Assembly: GCF_008831285.2 (NCBI RefSeq)
Contig: NC_045149.1
Coordinates: 13,170,629-13,234,628 of the forward strand
Length of the DNA stretch: 64,000 nucleotides
Direction: 5' to 3'
Source of the DNA: Nymphaea colorata
Taxonomy: Eukaryota; Streptophyta; Magnoliopsida; Nymphaeales; Nymphaeaceae
How positions within the stretch are numbered: position 1 is the stretch's first letter; every line of letters starts with the position of its first letter. Both the position numbers and the translations under genes were made by a program. A model generated the notes under the pieces. The model was not told the origin of the DNA. It worked only from the letters and a program-made list of their open reading frames with translations, and made no database searches. Shown piece by piece: positions 11,645-22,086 of the stretch.

Positions 11645-12450
11645 GCTTGGAGCGTTGGGCTCCCGCCTTCCCAACCTAGGTGTCCTAAAGAAGGCTGAGC
11701 AATTCTCCTTGGAATTCACACATCCATGGATGATTGCTCTACCGCTACAACATGAACAGAACTGTATTGTATCCGTAGTGTGCACACGCTTGTGTTTGCA
11801 CCCATAGAAGTTGTCAATTCAGTAAAGCAAATGGAAATGAAATAATTGTAAATGAAGTGAATATGCATGAAGTAAATGTGATTATTGAGTATGTTCATTA
11901 TAGTAATTGAGTGGTTCCTACATGTTGTGGAATATGTGAGGAGCTACCATGACAAAATATGTAACTGCATGCTACTATCATGATATGATAGTGTTATGTT
12001 TTTGTATATGTTATATTCCATATTTGAGCCCTTACCTTAGAGGGTTAGTAATTTATCTGGTTTGTTGTCATATTGTTAAGGCTAAGCCTTCTGCTGTTTA
12101 CCTTTTTCAAATTTTGGCGGACCTGAGGCAGCATATAGATCAGATGACTCCACTCACATTCTACTGGAAAGATTTTGGTTTTATTGTCGTGCTGGCACAT
12201 CATGTTTTGGGTCTCATTGATGTCTTGTTTTGTTAGACAACTATGTTGTTGTTTTGAGGCACTTTTGTTACATGTGTTATTGAAAAATATGAACTGAATT
12301 TTGTATGAACTAAATTTACTATATAATGAAATGTTCGCCCATTGTCTTTTGATGTGCATAGCTCCTTTTGAATTGTTGTGTTGCCGCACCTCAATGTTTT
12401 ACGTTTTAACAAAAAAAGTTATTTGGGGGTAAAAGGGTTGGGGTGTGACA
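11645..12450 (+). repeat. Tekay-type gypsy LTR, 3-prime part
   Basis: It matches 39775-40626 and 43590-44250 (cttggagcgttgggctcc, cacacatccatggatga, gtagggaccact-like and catgatatgatagtgtta). It ends ggggtgtgaca at 12450, directly followed by a primer-binding site. The 5-prime part of the LTR is missing. Confidence 0.8.
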
Positions 12451-12994
12451 ACTTTGGTATCAGAACTATGAAAAACTCCACTATGGATGTGAGCTAAAGT
12501 CTAACTGTCAAGCCTTGTTGCCCAGGTACGCGGTACTTGATTGAGCTCTTATTGTAGTCTTGACTTTCACTGTGATATATACGTATATGATAGATTAATG
12601 TTTTGATTATTTTGGTGATGCATTTTTGCAATTGAACTTGTAGGAGTTGTCTTAGGCCTTGCATTGAGAATGAGGGTTCTTGTTTGTACAAATAGAGTAC
12701 CAATGTAGGGGTAAGAAGCGAGGTGGGCTGGCTACAGAGGCACAAAAAGAGCCAAGTTTGGTCCATCAGATGCACATACCCCATTGAACGATAGTACGTC
12801 AGGGCAACCGTTCGCTCAGACTAGTGTGGGTGCCCAAACCCCAGCAATGCAGACCCCACCCGTGGATCAGTACACTATACTGACGATTTTGCTGACACTG
12901 ACCTTCCAAGTACAGTCGATGGTCAGTAACTAGATGAGCCATGCGTCTCTTATAGGAGACACCACTGCACCACCTAAAGGGAAGGCGACTTCGG
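12451..12994 (+). pseudogene. Tekay-type gypsy primer-binding site, leader and gag start
   Basis: TGGTATCAGAAC at 12455-12466 is a near-perfect tRNA-Met type primer-binding site placed just after the LTR. From about 12700 the plus strand reads like the start of a chromovirus gag (arginine/glycine-rich, then proline/glutamine-rich), with stops at about 12784 and 12930. It is cut at 12994 by a copia LTR. Confidence 0.6.
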
Positions 12995-13238
12995 TGTTGT
13001 TTAAGTAGTTTATATCTATTGAATAAGAAAAGTTTTATGTTTTAGGAGGTTCCTTGTAATATTAAAGAGTTATAAGATCTCTTTAATATTTTCCTTATTT
13101 CCCATTGAGTTATTTTGTAAATCCCTTTTTACCCTAATCTCTTTTATAAGAGAGATAAGGGTTATCGTAATAACAAGTTCTTTTAGTTCAATCTCACGGC
13201 AACTTCTCTCTCTCACTCTCTTCTTCTCCACTGCAACA
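12995..13238 (+). repeat. copia-3 5-prime LTR
   Basis: It is 244 bp and starts TGTTG and ends CAACA, a perfect 5-bp terminal inverted repeat. It is followed with no gap by TGGTATCAGAGC. A cttttataagagaga segment and a TC-rich tail resemble normal LTR promoter and R/U5 sequence. Confidence 0.85.
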
Positions 13239-13943
13239 TGGTATCAGAGCTACGGACGTGACTGGAGACTTGAAGCACACAACCAGCGCGCGGACGTGAC
13301 GCACACCATCGGCGATCCTCCGTCTCCTTTCAGGCTTGATCTCTTCTACTTCCTCTGTTTCTTTCTCCTTCACCTCTCGCCTGTTCTAGTTGCTGTTTTC
13401 CAGCAACGGAACAGTGTGGAGGAGTCTATTCACGCTAGGAGAGATGCGTGAATAGACTCCAGCCGTGGATTTTTTTTTTCAGAAGTGTATATAGTATCGC
13501 AGCTGTGTGGGAGTCTGCACTGATTAATCGCCTATGATTTGATATGTTATATGATCAACGCAGCCAAGTGGAGGACTGCTATCTATGACGTCTATGGCAA
13601 GTTTATGTTGATGGTTTTATTTGCTGTCGTTATTCATGATCTGTGAAGGATAAACTGTGGTACAGCAGCGTTAGATGCATAAATAGATAAGTCGTTGGTC
13701 AACGCAAACAATACAAATAGTGGGGATTCGTTTTCAGTTGTGGGCTTGCTGATAGCAACGTTTTTCTGTCTTCAGATTGCAGTCCTCTTTGTTGTGGTGT
13801 TGCTGTCAACAGTTGGACAGCAGGTTGATTGTTTCTGCGCATCTAACTTTGCCGTGTGGGACGTCTGTTCTTGTTGATCAGTTTCTTTTTCAATAGAAAT
13901 ATATATATATATATATTCTCTTGCTATTGGTGGTTGATCTCTT

Positions 13944-15236
13944 GTGGACAAATTAATGATGGCTGAAAGTAATAAATCTGATTTTTCTCATGAAGTTAAA
14001 AGTGGAGGAAATCCATTTTCATATGGTTCTACTGTAAAGTTAGATGGATCTAACTATGAGATTTGGTCTCGTGTGTTTATGATGTTTGTGATTGGACATC
14101 AAAAGGAGCATGTTATAGAAGAAAACGAACATGTTGAAAAGAGTGGAAAATATAGTTCATGGAAGGGAGATAATAATATTGTCATGTCATGGATCATGAA
14201 TAGTGTGCAACCCCAAATTGTATCAACTATTGCATACTACACCTCGGCTAAGCAAATGTGGGATTTCTTGAAACAGACTTACTCGAATGATAGGAATATT
14301 AGCAAAATATTGCAGGTAGAGGAGGAACTACTTAATCTGCAACATGGTGACCAAAGTCTTGCTCAGTACTTCGCTTCCCTTAAGTCCATCTCTGAGCGAC
14401 TTAAAGCATTACGTCCTCCATGTCCAACATGTTATAAGACCCATGGTGAACAGTCTATGGTTGCGAAATTCCTACAGGGTCTCTCCTCTGAATATGCAGT
14501 AGCAAAGGCTCAGATGCTGACTGGAGCAGAAATCCCTGATCTAGCTGAAGCCTACAACAGGCTTAGTCGTCTTGCTGTGACCCTCTCTTCACCTGCCAGT
14601 GATATCCATGCCTCTGCCTTAGCAGCTTCAGGAGGATGTGGACGCGGTTTATTCAGGGGAAGAGGCATGGGCCGTGGGTCAGGAGGAGGTCGGGGGAGAT
14701 TTCAGTACACTTATTGTGGCAAAATAGGTCATTTGGAAGACAGATGTTGGGATAAACATGGTCGTCCTACTGCAGCGCCATCCTTAGGCAGAAATGTTAC
14801 ATCAAAGCTGGGGAAGAACTCTTCTTTACAGTCTTCTATTGGAGCGGCCCAAGCAACGTCATCAGTAGTAGATGGGTCTTTATCTTCTTCTCAGCCTGAG
14901 ACAATGACTGTGAGTATCAATAAGTCAGAGTATGAGGACTTTCTAGCACACAGATCTACTCAGCTATCGGCCTCCACAGTTATGACTGACAGCGCTATGT
15001 CTGTTGACACTATCTCACATGGTACAGGTACTACTTGGATTATTGATTCAGGGGCATCGAGGCACTTTTGTAGTACGCCTTCTATGTTTACTATGCTACA
15101 CTCACTACCTCAGATACGTCATGTGAGACTTGCAGATGGTAGATTGTCACCCATTATGGGATATGGAGATATCAAGATCTCTCAATCTATGACTATTCCC
15201 AATGTGTTATATGCTCCTAAGGTAGTGAATTGGTAG
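13944..15236 (+). CDS. Ty1/copia gag-protease polyprotein (truncated, open)
   Basis: This is 430 codons, open throughout. Residues about 20-215 are a UBN2-type retrotransposon gag, starting PFSYGSTVKLDGSNYEIW. Residues about 230-255 are Gly/Arg-rich. A zinc knuckle follows at about 255-270 (TYCGKIGHLEDRC), in which the first cysteine of C-x2-C-x4-H-x4-C is a tyrosine. The aspartic protease starts at about 365 with an intact active site (WIIDSGASRHFC). The ORF stops before integrase, where the element is truncated. Gag would form particles and the protease would cut the polyprotein. A start upstream of 13944 is unlikely because the leader has stops. The copy could supply Gag but cannot move by itself. 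Confidence 0.85.
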   Translation: MDKLMMAESNKSDFSHEVKSGGNPFSYGSTVKLDGSNYEIWSRVFMMFVIGHQKEHVIEENEHVEKSGKYSSWKGDNNIVMSWIMNSVQPQIVSTIAYYTSAKQMWDFLKQTYSNDRNISKILQVEEELLNLQHGDQSLAQYFASLKSISERLKALRPPCPTCYKTHGEQSMVAKFLQGLSSEYAVAKAQMLTGAEIPDLAEAYNRLSRLAVTLSSPASDIHASALAASGGCGRGLFRGRGMGRGSGGGRGRFQYTYCGKIGHLEDRCWDKHGRPTAAPSLGRNVTSKLGKNSSLQSSIGAAQATSSVVDGSLSSSQPETMTVSINKSEYEDFLAHRSTQLSASTVMTDSAMSVDTISHGTGTTWIIDSGASRHFCSTPSMFTMLHSLPQIRHVRLADGRLSPIMGYGDIKISQSMTIPNVLYAPKVVNW

Positions 15237-15821
15237 CTCATTATAGCTCATTATATGCGAAAATGTAAGCATGTGTGTGTATACGTCTCTACGAAAGCAC
15301 CTGACATCTTGATACCGCACATGTTAGAGAGTCTTAGCTAAATATTGCACAAATGCATGGAATATACTTGGCACATTCAGGTAATATCCCGAAAAGACCA
15401 TACTAGATTATAAATGCCCATAAATTAATATTCTTAATTACCTTATGCAATAGAAAACCATAAGGACTGAATTATAAAGTTCCAAACATAGATAAAAGAA
15501 CATAGACCAAGTACCTCAAGGTTGTTTTCTTTCTAGAAACAAGCCAAACACAAAAGTCTTTCTTCAATATCAAAAAGGAGTTGGAGTTCTAAGTTAGTGA
15601 TTCATAAGAACATTTTACATTTTTGTACAAAAATTTAAGAAACTGAACAACTAAGTCTAAGACAATCACTAAAAGCTGATCTTCAGCAGAAACAGCCAAT
15701 TCAGCCCACCTCACCACCAAAATATATGTGTCACATGGATATGGTTATGAGTGTGGGTGCATCTATGACAATTGTCAATATGGGTTAAAACACAGCAGCA
15801 TATATATACAGGTTCTCTTCA
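15237..15821. other. Non-coding, nothing recognised
   Basis: AT-rich sequence after the copia-3 break. The first bases repeat agctcattata twice (15236-15256), perhaps a repair scar. No gene or repeat family was identified. Confidence 0.4.
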
Positions 15822-15968
15822 TCAGTCATTATGAAGGAGGGGAAACCCAGCTCTAGGAGGCCATCGGTTCACGCAATTTCTCTCTTGCAAGTTATCTGCC
15901 CTCATTGGTGGCTCACCCCTTGCCCTCAGGTGTCTTAACTCGCTACCATCAGATTCTTCTTGCTGGTA
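15822..15968 (-). CDS. Exon-like segment, possible last coding exon, unknown protein
   Basis: On the minus strand an acceptor-like TGTACAG precedes an open stretch of 48 codons ending in TGA (complement of 15822-15824). The composition is charged and protein-like (ESDGSELRHLRARGEPPMR) and richer in GC than its surroundings. It lies downstream of the OSCA-type exons on the same strand, but I do not recognise it as an OSCA C-terminus. It could belong to another gene or be chance. Confidence 0.3.
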   Translation of the reverse strand, partial: YQQEESDGSELRHLRARGEPPMRADNLQERNCVNRWPPRAGFPLLHND

Positions 15969-16721
15969 CTGTACATGGTAAGGGTGTTATTCTTTTTCCC
16001 TTTCTTAAGTTTAATGTTTTGGTTTGGATCTGACCAAATCTCATCTAACATACCCAATCGCTCAGGGCCCCAGGCATATCTGTGTCAAAAAAAGCCATTC
16101 CAACACGGATACTCCAGGGCAATTCCCATACCCCATGTTGCTTAGCAAAATTTACAAAACAACCTTTCACTTTGTAATAATTCACCTGCCTTCTTACCCA
16201 TTTACTATAATGAAAAGTAAATCTCTAAACTCTAAAGTTCCCGAACCATATTCATTATCAGATGTTTCATATCAAAGGGGTATTTTTTATATATTAAGTG
16301 TCCTAAAACCTAAATGAACATGAAAGTTGCACGTAAATGAACATGAAAGCTGCACAAAGGACCAACAGATACTATAGCAACCAGAAGCTATTGATTTATC
16401 AAAAAGTGAGCAGCATTAAAAAGTACATTACCAATAAGTTTTTGATGGAGAAAACAGTTATAAACTGCAGAGGCTTGAGTTTTACATGACAGAAAAATAT
16501 GTTGTGACAAAATTCAGCAGCTTGATTCAGGAAACTCTTGGAATCATTAAATGAAGAAGAGACATTTACAGAAACAGTGAACAAAACCGATAGAAACATC
16601 TGTTAGGAGTGGAACAGCACTGCAGTTTAATTTAATTTTACTATAACACTTCCAGCAAAAAACTTACAAAACGTCCAGGCAACCAGAAAAATAAGAAAGC
16701 TAATGAACCTTTTTCTGATAC

Positions 16722-16808
16722 CTTATCATAAACTGGAATGAAATAATAACCATTTGGAGCACACTGAGTGCTTTCTTTCACTAGCCCATCAACTGTTTGG
16801 AGCTCAAC
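16722..16808 (-). CDS. Exon-like segment of 29 codons, unknown protein
   Basis: It is flanked on the minus strand by an AATATAG acceptor and an AAG/GTATCAG donor, both in phase 0. It is open throughout (contains CAPNGYYFIPVYDK). The reading looks like real protein but matches no family I can name, and no adjoining exon was confirmed. Confidence 0.3.
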
Positions 16809-16997
16809 CTATATTTTCGTTTTATGTGTAAAACATACAATGCAGAATACTGAATTAAATAACTTGGAAAATTCAAGAGGAGTATTGAAGGATATACAAG
16901 CCAGAAAAAAAATCATGAAGGTTGACTAAAACAAAATTTAAAATGCAAAATCATAATATGGTAGTTACTATTTATCCCAACATTTGCATGCATGGAC

Positions 16998-17073
16998 GAA
17001 AGAACACTTCATCTGCAATTCGTGTATGCACATGATTGATGAAAGAACACTTCATCTGCAATTCGTGTATGCA
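16998..17073. repeat. Short tandem duplication, 33-bp identical copies, period 43
   Basis: gaaagaacacttcatctgca and the following bases to gtatgca occur identically at 16998-17030 and 17041-17073. Confidence 0.9.
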
Positions 17074-18014
17074 TGTGCGCCCCTGATGAACATAAAAGCT
17101 CTTCCACATTATCTTCACCTCACAATACTGCTGATCTTGAAGTCATAGGCTTTTAGGTATAAATTGCATAAAACACTAAGCAATATGCTCTATAACATAG
17201 CAAAGTTACTCCAACTGAATCACAGTGCATATCACCAGTAGTACATGGTTCGATTCTACAGCCACGGTGCATCAAGTTGCACAATGAAGTGTCATAAGTG
17301 TGACTTTTTCATCTAAAATATCATTAAAATATTGCATCATCTGGGCAGTCATTCCAAGGTTGTTAAATCAAGCTCCAAACAAGAACGAATAGCAAAATAT
17401 CCAAAGTGTTAAATATGTCGAAGGAGAATAAATAAGCAAACAGTTGGTGAATAAATAAGCAAGCAGTTGGCGCTAAAGAATATGTAAATCCATAAACTTT
17501 TGTGGACCATGTGGGCAACTGCCACACAATCCCACATTTAGCTCTGCCCCGGTCTTATTCAATGTCAAAGTAAGTACTCTTCTTTTTATGTTTCCCTAAG
17601 CTGATGGATGAAAATGGCCTATTAAATATATGATTGAGATGCATTCTATTTAAGAAAGCTGGGAAATCGTTAGTCAAAGACTTAAAAGTACTATCTGATG
17701 AAAAGAAGCATATGACATAAAACATTCACTGAAATGAAAAGAATGCCAGCAAGGAAAGAGCCCGACAATTCTGCAGCAAAATGAATCAAACGATAATGAT
17801 CAGTGTATGGCATCGGTTTTCTTTCATCCTCACGTACAAGTTACGAATTGTGTAGTTCACCATTGCAACAAAACAAACCTACTCAAGATTAAAGTAATAG
17901 TTTGTGAATTTAAAAGGAGTTCACCAAATAGTACGCATGAAGAACAATGTTTTTCAGGAAATCATAAGGAATAATAATTCTTGTTAACATTCATATAACC
18001 CAAGAAAGTATTAC

Positions 18015-18161
18015 CTATTAGATCGTCTTCCAATATTCGATATGGTAAAAGAATCAATTGAATATGAAAGGGTGATGCTGGAGGATCTCTTTTGACTTGT
18101 GCAATTAACAGGCACAAGCACCAGTAATCCGACTACTGAACATGGCACAAAAAGCTTTGTG
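18015..18161 (-). pseudogene. OSCA/CSC1-like channel, second exon
   Basis: On the minus strand a CTTCTTCAG acceptor and an AATAG/GTAATAC donor bound a 147-nt open exon. It reads CSVVGLLVLVPVN, then SIDSFTISNIGRRSNR. This matches the region after the first membrane segment of plant OSCA/CSC1 (DUF221, hyperosmolality-gated calcium-permeable) channels: a membrane segment followed by the conserved FTISN. Its phase (1 base completing the previous codon, 2 bases left) fits exon 1 at 18862-19175. No later OSCA exon was found further left, so the gene is probably incomplete. Confidence 0.7.
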
Positions 18162-18861
18162 CTGAAGAAGAAAAAGCACAGACATGCAAATATGGTCAAT
18201 CATTGTTTCATACAGAACGGTCCAAAAAACATGCTTACTGCAAATATGAGAATATCTCATGCATAAATTATGCTGTCGAGAGAATTTCAAAAGAAGAATA
18301 AGGATTTGACGGGAAAAAAACAAGAACCATTGATCCAGACAGAAAGAAAGAAAAGAGTTCACTTGCAGGACGTAAACACAGAGCACAAACCACATCCGAA
18401 ACCCATCAAACACGAATTCAACAAAAAGAAGGAATAGACATAGGAAAAGAAACAGAACCAAGAAAAAGGAAAGTAAACCGATGGATCATGACAAGGAAAA
18501 AGAAAAAGGCAAACCTCTTTACCATCAGAAGAACAAGACCATACCGCAAAGGCCCATCAAACGTGATGACCAATGAGTGAACCAACGATTTCTATTGACC
18601 AAGAATGAAAAAGTCAGAAAAAAATTGTTAGACGGATAGAAATCTCTGCCGCTACACAACACAAATCGAACTCTGTGTCCCATCAAATTTGAAAGTCCTT
18701 AAGGTGATACTTCCTCGCAGGATTTCCCCTCACCCAACTTCAAGAAACTGTTTCAAAAGGGGAAACACAGCAACAATCTTCTTGCCCAGACACCAAATTC
18801 CCAGAAGAACAAGAAGGAAGAAAAAAACCAACAACATCCGAAAATAGCAAAAGAAGGCTAC

Positions 18862-19175
18862 CCAAATTTGAGGAGCCTAATGACCACCAAGGCGTCCAGG
18901 CCGCAGTTCCTCATCAAGTCGTCCTCTGTTACCCGAAACGCCGGCCCTACCCGCTCGAAATAAGGAAGAAACCTGTGGAACGAGAAAGCGTCTTCCTGGT
19001 AGCGGGGGGAAAGCCCCCTCATCCCTCTGACATGGTCCGAGCGCGATAAATGACGGCATTCCCTGGTTGCTTCTTGAAGATGGAGAACAGTAGGAGGATG
19101 ATAAACAGGAGGCCGATGTTGATTGACGCAGATGCCAGTGGGCTCTCCAAGAGTCCATGAGTTCACTCTTCAAGA
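18862..19175 (-). pseudogene. OSCA/CSC1-like channel, first exon, frame-damaged
   Basis: One minus-strand frame gives the N-terminal membrane segment (SINIGLLFIILLLFSIFKKQ) and the following PGNAVIY. Another frame, from about 19035, gives FHRFLPYF and GLDALVVIRLLKF up to a TTTGG/GTAGCC donor at 18862. Together these are the hallmarks of an OSCA first exon, but a one-base shift near 19035 separates them. The best upstream ATG codons (about 19158-19170, in a small gactcttgaagag-type duplication) are also out of frame with the membrane segment. It is either a pseudogene exon or carries sequence errors. A two-LTR retroelement starts 60 bp upstream. Confidence 0.65.
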
Positions 19176-19231
19176 GTCCATGGGTTCACAGAGAGAGAGA
19201 AGTGGGCAGTGAGTGAGAGAATGAGGGTACG

Positions 19232-19635
19232 TGCCGGGCTACATGCGGCGCGGCAAACTCTCGCCAGTAAGCTGCAAGCCTTCGCCTTCGTTCAAGTGGG
19301 TGCAAATCACTTGAACTCTTTCTCGAAAACAATGACACAAAATACACAAGAGTGTCGAAAGAAAACTCGCAATATATTCACTTTAACAAGATGAGTACAT
19401 CACGAGGGAAGCAAGTAAGCTTTTAACTTTACTTACAAATGTTGGCCGAAGCCACTTACAAAGTTCCCAAACCGACCAACCAAAGCTAGGAACCCCAATC
19501 TATACACTTGAAAAAGACCTTGGGAGGGTGCTCCTACACAGATGAACACTCAAGCTTACACCAAGGCCCAAACATACACAAAGGAAATCAACTAAAACAA
19601 AAGCAAAAACTGTACAACCCTGACACAGGGGAACA
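19232..19635 (-). repeat. 3-prime LTR of the TR-GAG-like element
   Basis: It is about 404 bp and highly similar to 21669-22086, lacking about 13 bp near its plus-strand left end. It ends ggggaaca, followed at 19636 by ggctccccccttcaaaac, the complement of a polypurine tract. Confidence 0.9.
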
Positions 19636-19670
19636 GGCTCCCCCCTTCAAAACAAGCGCCGTCCTCGGCA

Positions 19671-21572
19671 CTATCTGTTGTGATAGGTCTTCACGTCCAA
19701 CGGATAGCACTGCTTCATGCAAAACGCATACTCCCATGTTGGGTCTTGCTCGCCTATCCACTTTACTTGGTATTTCTTTGGCTCCCCTCGAGAGTTTGCT
19801 TTTTGCCGAAGAATCTTCTCCACCCGTCGATCTGTTGCTTGCTCGGTCGGTGATACTTGCTGCACGGTGACGTCTCGTTCTGGGAGGCTTCTGTTAGAGT
19901 CTCCGCCCTACCTTTGTTGAAGAGTGGATACTACCACAGCCTTACCTTTATCCTTCCTTGTTGGGACGGTTGGGACCATGCAAGGGTGTCTCTCGTCCAT
20001 GATACTTACACTGCGTAAGTGCGGCATCGGTACCATCTTTGATGCGCAGAGGAACTCCATGCCTAGAATCATCTGGAAATCATCTGTCTGAACCACCAAG
20101 AAGTTGGCCCTACCCGACCAACCCTCAATCTTCACAACTGCATCTCGGACTATGGCGTAGATCGGTCTTGCCTCTGAGTTCACTGCCTTCACGCGTGACT
20201 CCCCCTTTCCTCGGGTGAGGCCCAATCTCCCGACTTCCTCCTCCGAAATAAAATTGTGCGTGGCTCTCGTGTCTACCATGGCGATGGTAGGTTTTCCATT
20301 CACCAGAATCTCTATGCACATGAGCTCCGTTGAAGGTGTCGTTGTCACCTTCGTTTCCTCCTCTTTTGTCAAGGCGTGAAGAAGTTGAAGTGCCCCAATT
20401 CTGGGCTCTTCCACATCTCCACCTTGTAACGCATTTGCAGATGACCTTGAAGTGCTTGCCTCTGTAGCCCTCGCAGCATTGGCCTGCCCTGTCGGCCTTA
20501 CTCGCTTTGGGCAGACGCGTGCCTCATGCCTTTCCCCACAAACCCAACAAGTTACTTCTCTTGGTGGCCCATTGTAATCCCTGCGAAAGAATTGTCTTCC
20601 CCCAGTTTGCCTCTGAAATGACGATCCACTTCTGTCTCGTCACTCCTCCTTACCGTTGTGGTTGGACTCCCTCGTAGGCTTGAAGGTCTCAGTGTAGCTT
20701 TTGCGTTGGGTATCAGCCAAGCGCTCGGCTGCCACATATGTTTGCTCCAAAGTCTTCGGGTCTGATCTCTCCACATCGGCTTGGGCCCAAGATTGGAGCC
20801 ATGTGATGAACCGGTTAAGCTTATCCTTTTCTGGCATCTTAGGTACATCCAACATGAGCTTTTGATAGGCTCTAACATATTCCCGCAAGGAACCTGTCTG
20901 TCTCAGGTTCACCACCATCCGGTATGTCTATCTCTCGGCATCCACGGGCGTGAAGTATCCCTTCAGCTGTTTACGGAAGTCGTCAAAGGTAGCAATCGTG
21001 CAATCGCCATTCTCAACGTCAAACATCTTCCGCCTCCACCAAGCCACAGCATCTCCCTCTAACAACATCGCTGCGGTCTTGATCTTCAAGTCCTCCTCTA
21101 CTACGTTTTGCAAGTCCATGTAGTAGTCCACTTGAAACAGAAAGTTGTCGATCGCCCTCGCATCTCGGCTACCACTGTACTTCGCCAGACGTTGAACGTC
21201 GACCCTACTGGTCCTCTCATGGCTACTGCTGGATGAGCTAATACGTAGCAGTCTCTGATTTGAAGCCCGAAGTTCAGCAACTTCGTCCTGCAAGGTCTTC
21301 ACCAAGTCGGAGAGTGAACGGTTCAAGGCCACTGACTCGGCCATCTGTTCCCGCATCAACTTCATCTCCTCCTTGAATCCCTCAAAGGTCTCGGCGGCAA
21401 AGCCGAGGGCTTCCTCATGGGTGGCCACATCTATGACCAACCTATTCACTGTCTCTTCCAGGTTTCCCTGGCCACGGTCTGGGCTCGTCTCCCCTTGACG
21501 GCATGGGCTCGCCTCCTCTGGACGGGCCGGTTCCTTGCCTTTGGCACCTCGCTGATTATATGATGATGTCAT
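19671..21572 (-). pseudogene. Gag-protease-chromodomain polyprotein with three in-frame stops
   Basis: The frame is 634 codons long and starts MTSSYNQRGAKGKEPARPE at 21572. Residues about 45-110 are coiled-coil-like. The retrotransposon gag domain follows (about 125-300, with AVAWWRRKM). The zinc knuckle CWVCGERHEARVC is at about 20510-20550. The protease (20130-20330) has VDTRATHNFIS, with the catalytic Asp-Thr kept but the usual glycine changed to arginine. The chromodomain (19690-19810) contains KYQVKWIGEQDPTWE. Stops lie at 20928 (TAG), 20640 (TGA) and about 19908, all in one frame with no frameshift, which suggests recent decay. Chromodomains normally sit at the integrase C-terminus and bind modified histones. 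Confidence 0.85.
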
Positions 21573-21654
21573 GGCTCCTTCTTCAACGGTAGCAAGTCAG
21601 CGCGACGATCTACACCGACTCTCCAATCACTTCCCCAGATTGAACTGAATCTGG

Positions 21655-21666
21655 GCTCTGATACTA
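21655..21666 (-). other. Primer-binding site of the TR-GAG-like element
   Basis: The complement reads TAGTATCAGAGC, one mismatch from the tRNA-Met type site, 2 bp from the LTR boundary. Confidence 0.75.
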
Positions 21667-21668
21667 GT

Positions 21669-22086
21669 TGTCACGGGCTGACTCCTTCGGCCCGTGCGGC
21701 GTGGCAAACTCTCACCAGTAAACCGCAAGCCTTCGCCTTCGTTCAAGTGGGCGCAAATCACTTGAACGCTTTCTCGAAAACAAAGACACAAAATACACAA
21801 GAGTGTTGAAAGAAAACTCGCAATATATTCACTTTAACAAGATGAGTACATCACGAGGGAACCAAGTAAGCTTTTAACTTTACTTACAAATGTTGGCTGA
21901 AGCCACTTACAAAGTTCCCAAACCGACCAACCAAAGCTAGGAACCCCAATCTATACACTTGAAAAGGACCTTGGGAGGGTGCTCCTACACAGATGAACAC
22001 TCAAGCTTACACCAAGGCCCAAACATACACAAAGGAAATCAACTAAAACAAAAGAAAAGACTGTACAACCCTGACACAGGGGAACA
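21669..22086 (-). repeat. 5-prime LTR of the TR-GAG-like element
   Basis: It is 418 bp, TGTCACGGGC...GGGGAACA on the plus strand. Few differences from 19232-19635 are visible over about 400 bp, indicating a fairly young insertion. Confidence 0.9.

Larger units (their letters stand above)
12995..15236 (+). mobile_element. Ty1/copia element copia-3, 5-prime LTR to protease, pol lost
   Basis: The LTR is 12995-13238, the primer-binding site TGGTATCAGAGC is 13239-13250, the leader is 13251-13943, and the gag-protease ORF is 13944-15236. It sits inside the Tekay gag leader (base before the LTR: ttcgg). Integrase, RT, RNase H and the 3-prime LTR are absent. Homology ends right after the protease at about 15230. 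Confidence 0.85.
19232..22086 (-). mobile_element. Non-autonomous chromovirus-like LTR element (gag-protease-chromodomain, no RT/RH/INT)
   Basis: This is a 2.85-kb element with two LTRs (19232-19635 and 21669-22086), a primer-binding site and a polypurine tract, all correctly placed for minus-strand orientation. The internal part has a single long reading frame (21572 to 19671) holding gag, zinc knuckle, aspartic protease and, immediately after, a chromodomain. Three in-frame stops interrupt it. The normal RT, RNase H and integrase (about 2.5 kb) are missing, so it would need proteins in trans. It is comparable to the TR-GAG class described in plants. No matching 5-bp flanks are seen (gtacg versus tgcag). 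Confidence 0.85.

Noticed and set aside
8449-12450. One continuous 4-kb Tekay LTR ending at the primer-binding site
   Set aside because: Start and end blocks match the family, but 8581-11644 shares nothing recognisable with the middle of the two complete LTRs, so they are listed as separate fragments.
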